From NCBI GenBank assembly GCA_046706145.1, contig JBJKPP010000089.1:1-11629 (forward strand): DNA of 11,629 bases, read 5' to 3'. Source of the stretch: JBJKPP01 sp046706145. GTDB lineage: Bacteria; Bacteroidota; Ignavibacteria; Ignavibacteriales; Ignavibacteriaceae. The notes beneath the pieces were generated by a model. That model was not told the DNA's origin and ran no database searches. It saw only the letters and a program-made list of their open reading frames with translations. The position numbers and the translations under genes were made by a program. Each line of letters opens with the position of its first letter. The first letter of the stretch is position 1. Below, one piece after another: positions 7,948 through 11,629 of the stretch.

Positions 7948-8196
7948 ATGAAGCAAATTAAAGGGAAAATCGAGAATCCACTTTCTGATCTGATTAGCGA
8001 TGAGATATACGAATTGCTTAATTCTCATGGCTTGATTGATGAAAAAGCAGTAAGAGATTATCAAATTAGAAAGACCTTTAAGAAACTCCGGGCTAATAAA
8101 GTAAGTGCCGGGGATGCGATTGACACGATAAGGGAAGAATATCCGTATTTGCAGTTCGACACAATTAGAAAAATTGTTTATCAAATTAGCAAATAA
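7948..8196 (+). CDS. Small soluble hypothetical protein (82 aa), possibly DNA-binding
   Basis: I do not recognise the family with certainty. The frame is open from a TTG at 7933, but the ATG at 7948 has a well-placed SD (AAAGGG ending six bases upstream) and is the better start. The protein is charged, has no signal peptide or membrane segment, and looks all-helical: a helix near 11-26 (DLISDEIYELLNSHG), a basic one at 36-48 (RDYQIRKTFKKLR), and a pair at 52-64 and 70-81 (GDAIDTIREEYP, FDTIRKIVYQI) that resembles a helix-turn-helix. A DNA- or RNA-binding role is inference from this and from the basic patch. The overlapping minus-strand frame (7825-8184) lacks an SD and has a less protein-like sequence. 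The candidate small RNA promoter begins four bases after its stop, and the terminator at 8282-8312 would serve both transcripts. Confidence 0.8.
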   Translation: MKQIKGKIENPLSDLISDEIYELLNSHGLIDEKAVRDYQIRKTFKKLRANKVSAGDAIDTIREEYPYLQFDTIRKIVYQISK

Positions 8197-8200
8197 GGCC

Positions 8201-8229
8201 TTGACAAAGTTTTATCATCACTATATATT
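8201..8229 (+). promoter_or_regulatory. Near-consensus sigma70 promoter
   Basis: TTGACA (8201-8206, perfect -35), a spacer of exactly 17 bp, then TATATT (8224-8229, 5 of 6 to TATAAT). The expected start is near 8235-8237, where the RNA would begin with GG. This is the best promoter in the window. It lies directly after a gene and only about 80 bp before an intrinsic terminator. Confidence 0.75.
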
Positions 8230-8235
8230 TCCTAT

Positions 8236-8312
8236 GGCTCATTCAAAGGGTTCTCCCCTGCCCTTTGATGTAAACGAGTCGAGCCCAATGATACCCCCAT
8301 CATTGGGCTTTT
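8236..8312 (+). ncRNA. Candidate small RNA (about 77 nt) with two hairpins and C-rich loops
   Basis: The unit is bounded by a strong promoter (8201-8229) and an intrinsic terminator. Hairpin 1 pairs TCAAAGGG (8243-8250) with CCCTTTGA (8261-8268); with a bulged T it can extend to CAT/ATG. Its ten-base loop is TTCTCCCCTG. An 11-13 nt linker (about 8269-8281) follows. Hairpin 2 is the terminator, with loop ACCCCC. Two C-rich loops are a known trait of small RNAs that pair with G-rich Shine-Dalgarno regions, such as RsaE; the function here is inference. GGCTC at the predicted 5' end can also pair with GAGCC (8281-8285), opening the base of the terminator. Alternatives are a terminated leader for the gene at 8337 or just the 3' UTR of the 82-residue gene. 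I do not recognise a known RNA family. Confidence 0.55.
8282..8312 (+). terminator. Strong intrinsic terminator
   Basis: AGCCCAATGAT (8282-8292) pairs perfectly over 11 bp with ATCATTGGGCT (8299-8309), with a six-base loop ACCCCC and a T-run at 8309-8312. It would end both the transcript from 8201 and that of the upstream gene. It lies only 24 bp before the next start codon, so the next gene needs read-through or a promoter inside or after the hairpin. Confidence 0.85.
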
Positions 8313-8336
8313 AATTATAAAATATAAATAAAAATT

Positions 8337-8651
8337 ATGGCCAAGAAACCGGTTAGAAAAAGGAATACTAAGACTGCTAAAAAAGTGGTTGTTTCTCCTT
8401 TTCACATATATTGGAAGAAAACTAATTACTTGCTTCTAGTAAGCGGGTTCGTAGTGTTGGCCATTGGTTTTTTTCTAATGAGTATAGATCCATGGAATAG
8501 CTTCTCTTGTTTGGTGCTTTCCCCGATTGTTGTAATGCTTGCTTATTTAGTTATTGTTCCCGCTGCTATATGGTACAGGGCTAAATCCCCAAATGCTTCC
8601 CACCACGCTGACCACAAGGAAACTGAAAATACAGTAAAAAGTGAAAGCTAA
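8337..8651 (+). CDS. Small DUF3098-like membrane protein
   Basis: This 104-residue protein has a strongly basic N-terminus (residues 2-28, many Lys/Arg), two hydrophobic helices at about 30-49 and 57-79, and a hydrophilic, His-containing tail. The order KKTNYLLLVSGFVVLAIGF-LM, a short turn, then LSPIVVMLAYLVIVPAAIWYR is the pattern of DUF3098 proteins, common in Bacteroidota and often near ftsX. By the positive-inside rule both ends are cytoplasmic. The function of the family is not known. The ATG at 8337 has an A-rich leader without an SD, as is common in this group. It lies 24 bp after the intrinsic terminator, so its expression may depend on read-through. dprA follows 114 bp later with no obvious terminator between. 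The family assignment is by pattern, not search. Confidence 0.75.
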   Translation: MAKKPVRKRNTKTAKKVVVSPFHIYWKKTNYLLLVSGFVVLAIGFFLMSIDPWNSFSCLVLSPIVVMLAYLVIVPAAIWYRAKSPNASHHADHKETENTVKSES

Positions 8652-8765
8652 ATTTATTCAGTTCACATAGCCTAAACTTTTCTCAAATTAGTTTCAGATT
8701 ATAATTCGTTGAACCTCTTGCAATTATATATCATTTTAATGTAATTTAAAGAAAACAGGAGAGTT

Positions 8766-9887
8766 GTGACTAAATTAAACCTAGAACAACTTACAAATTT
8801 ATTTTTGCTTCTTTCAGTAGAAAGAATTGGTCCCACTAAGTTAAGAGTGCTGCTCAATAAGTTCAAAAAAGTTGAAAATATTTTATCTGCCGATGTAAAA
8901 GATATAGCTTCGGTAGATGGAATAGGGTTTAATCTTGCAACAAGAATACAAAAGGTAAACTCAAATCGAGAGAAAGTAAAAAACAAAATAAAACTGGAAA
9001 TAGAAAAATTAAAAAGTATTGATGGAGAAATTATTACTGTTTGGGACAGGGAATATCCATCATTATTAAAAAGGATCTATGATCCACCATTGATCATATA
9101 TACGATTGGAAAATTTGTAGAAGAAGATAAATTTTCAATTTCAATTGTCGGAACCAGGAATCCTACTAATTATGGAAAAATTCAGGCTGAACGAATTACG
9201 CAGGAGCTTGCAAAGCAAGGTATAACAATCATTAGCGGTCTAGCCAGAGGTATTGATTCTGTTACTCACAGAGCGACACTTAAGACGGACGGGAGAACAA
9301 TCGCTGTAATTGGTTCTGGTCTGGATGTTATCTACCCACCGGAAAATAGAAAATTATTTTACGAAATTTCCAAACATGGAGTAATAGTTTCCGAATTCCC
9401 GCTTGGAACAAAACCAGATGCACAAAATTTTCCAAGAAGAAATAGAATAATTTCGGGCCTAAGTTTGGGAACTGTAGTTATAGAAACCGGACTGCCCGGT
9501 GGAGCTTTGCAAACGGCATCCTTTGCTCTAGATCAAAATCGGGAAGTTTTTGCAGTTCCGGGAAATTTAGGTACTAAACAATCAGAAGGAACAAACATGC
9601 TCATTCAAAAAGGCGAAGCGAAGTTGGTTACTAATTCAGAAGACATTCTGGTCGAACTGAAATTAAAGATTAGACCATCAATAAATAAAATACGTACAAA
9701 ATCCAAAGTTGAATTAAATCTTTTTGAAGAAAAAATTTTGGAAAGTCTGCAAACCCAACAACTTCATATAGATAAAATAGCAGCTCAAACCCAAATCTCA
9801 ACATCCGATTGTTTAGTACATCTGCTTTCGTTAGAATTTAAAGGAATGGTAAAACAACTTCCAGGGAAAGTTTTTGGATTATTGTGA
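8766..9887 (+). CDS. dprA: DNA processing protein DprA (Smf)
   Basis: This 373-residue cytoplasmic protein would bind incoming single-stranded DNA and load RecA in natural transformation. An N-terminal helix-hairpin-helix/SAM-like region (about 9-65, with VERIGPTKLR and VDGIGFNLA) comes first. Then comes the Rossmann-fold DprA core: SIVGTRNPTNYG (126-137), SGLARGIDSVTHRA (157-170), VIGSGLDVIYPPENR (181-195), FPRRNRIISGLS (222-233), and GGALQTASFALDQNREVFAVPG (245-266, described here by its ends GGALQTA and VFAVPG). A C-terminal winged-helix-like domain spans about 316-373. All core motifs are intact and the length is normal. The start is GTG at 8766, with AGGAG four bases upstream, a short but clear SD. 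A TATAAT at 8700-8705 without a good -35 could be its own promoter; otherwise it is co-transcribed with the DUF3098-like gene. Confidence 0.96.
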   Translation: MTKLNLEQLTNLFLLLSVERIGPTKLRVLLNKFKKVENILSADVKDIASVDGIGFNLATRIQKVNSNREKVKNKIKLEIEKLKSIDGEIITVWDREYPSLLKRIYDPPLIIYTIGKFVEEDKFSISIVGTRNPTNYGKIQAERITQELAKQGITIISGLARGIDSVTHRATLKTDGRTIAVIGSGLDVIYPPENRKLFYEISKHGVIVSEFPLGTKPDAQNFPRRNRIISGLSLGTVVIETGLPGGALQTASFALDQNREVFAVPGNLGTKQSEGTNMLIQKGEAKLVTNSEDILVELKLKIRPSINKIRTKSKVELNLFEEKILESLQTQQLHIDKIAAQTQISTSDCLVHLLSLEFKGMVKQLPGKVFGLL

Positions 9888-9919
9888 TGTGCATAATAAT
9901 TTGAATCTAAGCTAATTTG

Positions 9920-9945
9920 GTGAATTATCAGTTGTATTTATTCAC
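9920..9945 (+). terminator. Weak hairpin between the convergent dprA and rarA genes
   Basis: GTGAAT (9920-9925) pairs with ATTCAC (9940-9945) over six AT-rich base pairs with a 14-base loop. T-rich sequence follows on the plus strand, in part after a gap. It lies in the 75-bp gap where two genes converge, where a terminator is expected, but it is weak. Confidence 0.25.
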
Positions 9946-9962
9946 ACCTATTTTCTGCATTT

Positions 9963-11252
9963 TTAATATTTTTTTATCCCCTTCCACAAAAATTTGAGCC
10001 AGTCTTTCATTTTCTTTTCCTGGCCGTTTTCAGACGGCAGGTAATATTGCTTATCGCTTAATTCTTCAGGCAAGTAATTTTCCTTCACAAAATCATTCTC
10101 AAAATCATGAGGATATTTATATTCCTTACCATATTTTAGTTCCTTCATTAGTTTAGTCGGAGCATTCCTAAGATGTAATGGAACATTATACAACGGTTCG
10201 TTTTTTACATCATTCAATGCTGAATCTATAGCTAGGTATGACGAGTTGCTTTTAGGAGCAGAAGCAAGATAGGTCGTGCATTGAGCTAAAATAATTCTGG
10301 CTTCAGGCATTCCTATTTTATCAACTGCACCAAATGCAGCCTCGGCCAGAACCAAACCATTAGGAGCAGCGTTTCCTATATCTTCGGATGCAAGTATAAC
10401 CAATCTTCTTGCTATGAAAAGCGGGTCTTCTCCACCTTCAAGCATTCTTGCCAGCCAATATACTGCCGCGTCCGGGTCGCTTCCTCTTACACTTTTTATG
10501 AAGGCTGAGATAACGTTATAATGCTCTTCTCCGGCTTTATCATAAATTATGTTCTTTCTCTGAACAACATTTTCTAGAACCTCCTTTGTAATTTCTATTC
10601 TTTCAGAGTCAGATTCCTGCACAACTGCTGCCTCAAAAATATTTAGCAGTAACCTTGCATCTCCGCCAGACAGAAAAATCAGGAATTCCTTATCAATGTT
10701 TCCAAAATTTAACTTAGATAAAAATTCATCTTTTTTAATTGCATTTTCTAAGATGTCAAGAAGATTCTGTTTCGATAATTCTTCGAGAACAAACGTTCTG
10801 ACCCTCGATCTTAACGCTGGAATAACTTCAAATGAAGGATTTTCGGTAGTAGCTCCAATTAAAATAATCACACCCTCCTCAACTGAGTGTAACAAGGCAT
10901 CCTGCTGCGATTTGTTGAAGCGGTGAATTTCGTCTATAAAAAGTATTGTTCTTTTATTTATTAGTTTATCTTTTGATGCAATCTCGATTACGTTTCTTAC
11001 ATCCTTTACACCCGAAGAAACAGCATTTAACTGGTAGAAATCGGAATTAGTGTTTTGTGCAATAATTTTTGCAATTGTGGTTTTTCCCGTTCCCGGTGGA
11101 CCCCAAAGAATAAAGGAACTCAAAGTATCCTTCTCTATCATTTGTCTTATTGGTTTGTCTATACCCAGTAAGTTTTCTTGGCCTTCGAATTCATCCAAAG
11201 TTTTAGGCCTTACTCTTTCGGCAAGTGGAATATTAGGCGGCTTCAGGGTCAT
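9963..11252 (-). CDS. rarA: Replication-associated recombination protein RarA (MgsA), AAA+ ATPase
   Basis: This 429-residue clamp-loader-like AAA+ ATPase acts at stalled replication forks and on DNA ends. It has a short N-terminus with PLAERVRPKTLDEFEGQ (9-25), Walker A GPPGTGKT (51-58), Walker B LFIDEIHRFNKSQQDALL (104-121), sensor 1 GATTENPSFEV (133-143), the Arg finger SRVR (149-152), and sensor 2 GGDAR (196-200). The C-terminal MgsA tetramerisation domain includes SVRGSDPDAAVYWLARML (254-271) and RRLVILASEDIGNAAP (282-297). Every key motif is present and the length is normal. The ATG at 11252 has only an A/G-rich upstream stretch. Upstream, a 156-bp gap with an inverted-repeat element separates it from an ftsB/divIC-type gene on the same strand; dprA converges from the other side. 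Confidence 0.97.
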   Translation of the reverse strand: MTLKPPNIPLAERVRPKTLDEFEGQENLLGIDKPIRQMIEKDTLSSFILWGPPGTGKTTIAKIIAQNTNSDFYQLNAVSSGVKDVRNVIEIASKDKLINKRTILFIDEIHRFNKSQQDALLHSVEEGVIILIGATTENPSFEVIPALRSRVRTFVLEELSKQNLLDILENAIKKDEFLSKLNFGNIDKEFLIFLSGGDARLLLNIFEAAVVQESDSERIEITKEVLENVVQRKNIIYDKAGEEHYNVISAFIKSVRGSDPDAAVYWLARMLEGGEDPLFIARRLVILASEDIGNAAPNGLVLAEAAFGAVDKIGMPEARIILAQCTTYLASAPKSNSSYLAIDSALNDVKNEPLYNVPLHLRNAPTKLMKELKYGKEYKYPHDFENDFVKENYLPEELSDKQYYLPSENGQEKKMKDWLKFLWKGIKKY

Positions 11253-11314
11253 ATTATTTCTTTCTTCTAATAGAGAAAGTTCTTGTCAGAAGTTTAACAG
11301 AAATTTTTAGCTTC

Positions 11315-11377
11315 ACAAAGTTCCGCAAAAGTAGGCACAAAGTAACACTACGGAAGGACATGATGGAACTTTGTGCT
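11315..11377. repeat. Compact inverted-repeat element built on CACAAAGT
   Basis: CACAAAGTTCC (11315-11325) is an exact inverted copy of GGAACTTTGTG (11366-11376). A third copy, GCACAAAGT (11336-11344), also pairs exactly with ACTTTGTGC (11369-11377), so the right arm has two possible partners. A further inverted pair TTCCG/CGGAA (11322-11326/11352-11356) lies inside. It fills the gap between the ftsB-like gene and rarA, both on the minus strand. It resembles the CACAAAG/CACGAAG-type intergenic repeats I recall from many environmental genomes; that link is from memory. Confidence 0.6.
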
Positions 11378-11408
11378 CCTTAAATTGCTAGACTCACAAA
11401 TACCTTTT

Positions 11409-11629
11409 TCACTTCTTCTGAATTTTTATAACTTGTTCGTTTTTTCTTTTCATATTGTATTTTTCTCTTGCTACTTGTTCTATTTTGGCAGGAATTTCAT
11501 TCCGAAGTGAATCAATTTCACCTTGCAGCATTTTATTCTCTTTGTCCCTTTTATCAATTTGCTCTTTTAATGACTTTACCTCGGACTTGAGTTCTAGATA
11601 CTTTATAATTCCCGATTCGTTAAAAAACA
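11409..11629 (-). CDS. FtsB/DivIC-family septum formation initiator (5' part cut by window edge)
   Basis: The minus strand is open from the window edge to a TGA at 11409-11411, giving the last 72 residues of a protein whose N-terminus, including the membrane helix, is missing. The visible part is a coiled coil with heptad-like spacing (GIIKYLELKSEVKSLKEQ, then EIDSLRNEI), followed by the family's end pattern KIEQVAREKYNMKRKNEQVI (residues 48-67 of the visible part), closely matching the xIExxAREKyxMxxxxExv of FtsB and DivIC. Such proteins are bitopic inner-membrane parts of the divisome that join FtsL and FtsQ. FtsB and DivIC cannot be told apart from the tail alone. It precedes rarA on the same strand with a 156-bp gap, so co-transcription is possible but not assured. 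Confidence 0.85.
   Translation of the reverse strand, partial: FFNESGIIKYLELKSEVKSLKEQIDKRDKENKMLQGEIDSLRNEIPAKIEQVAREKYNMKRKNEQVIKIQKK

Noticed and set aside
7825..8184. 119-codon open frame on the minus strand over the 82-residue gene
   Set aside because: No SD, odd Phe/Leu/Ile/Cys-rich composition, and it mirrors a plus-strand gene with a good SD and ordinary protein composition.
8699..8986. Minus-strand open frame over the dprA start
   Set aside because: Overlaps the dprA start region and coding part; Ser/Phe-rich reading with no SD.
10696..11310. Two plus-strand open frames (10696-10926 and 11050-11310) over rarA
   Set aside because: Both are antisense to the AAA+ core of rarA, whose Walker motifs are intact.
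1..11629. CRISPR array, tRNA, rRNA or insertion sequence
   Set aside because: No regularly spaced identical repeats, no tRNA-like cloverleaf with a T-loop motif, and no transposase-like reading frame were seen on either strand.

Overview
This AT-rich window fits a bacterium of the Bacteroidota/Chlorobiota/Ignavibacteriota group. Reasons: low GC, A-rich leaders with few strong Shine-Dalgarno (SD) sites, a DUF3098-type membrane protein, and a rarA next to an ftsB/divIC-type gene. The phylum is inferred from gene style, not from a marker gene. At least one promoter (8201-8229) is an ordinary sigma70 type.

Left part (1-7342, all on the minus strand): a cell-surface polysaccharide (O-antigen or exopolysaccharide) cluster. 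In transcription order it holds a Wzz-type chain-length regulator, a 401-bp gap, a Wzx/WzxC-type flippase (TTG start with a good SD), a Wzy-type polymerase/ligase, a WbbL-like GT2, a GT4, and a RfbF-like GT2 rhamnosyltransferase cut by the window edge. From wzx to the GT4 the genes are only 5-30 bp apart, which suggests one operon. The three glycosyltransferases would build a lipid-linked repeat unit, Wzx would flip it, and Wzy with Wzz would polymerise it to a set length.

Middle (7343-8336): about 600 bp without a gene, containing an orphan terminator-like hairpin, then an 82-residue unrecognised soluble protein. Four bases after its stop lies a near-consensus promoter (TTGACA, 17 bp, TATATT), followed by about 77 nt that fold into two hairpins with C-rich loops. 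The second hairpin is a clear intrinsic terminator. This is the most interesting element here: a candidate small RNA, or a terminated leader of the next gene.

Right part (8337-11629): a small two-helix membrane protein (DUF3098-like) and dprA on the plus strand. Converging on them from the minus strand are rarA (mgsA) and the 3' part of an ftsB/divIC-type cell-division gene. The rarA-ftsB gap carries a compact inverted-repeat element built on CACAAAGT. No tRNA, rRNA, CRISPR array or insertion sequence was seen.
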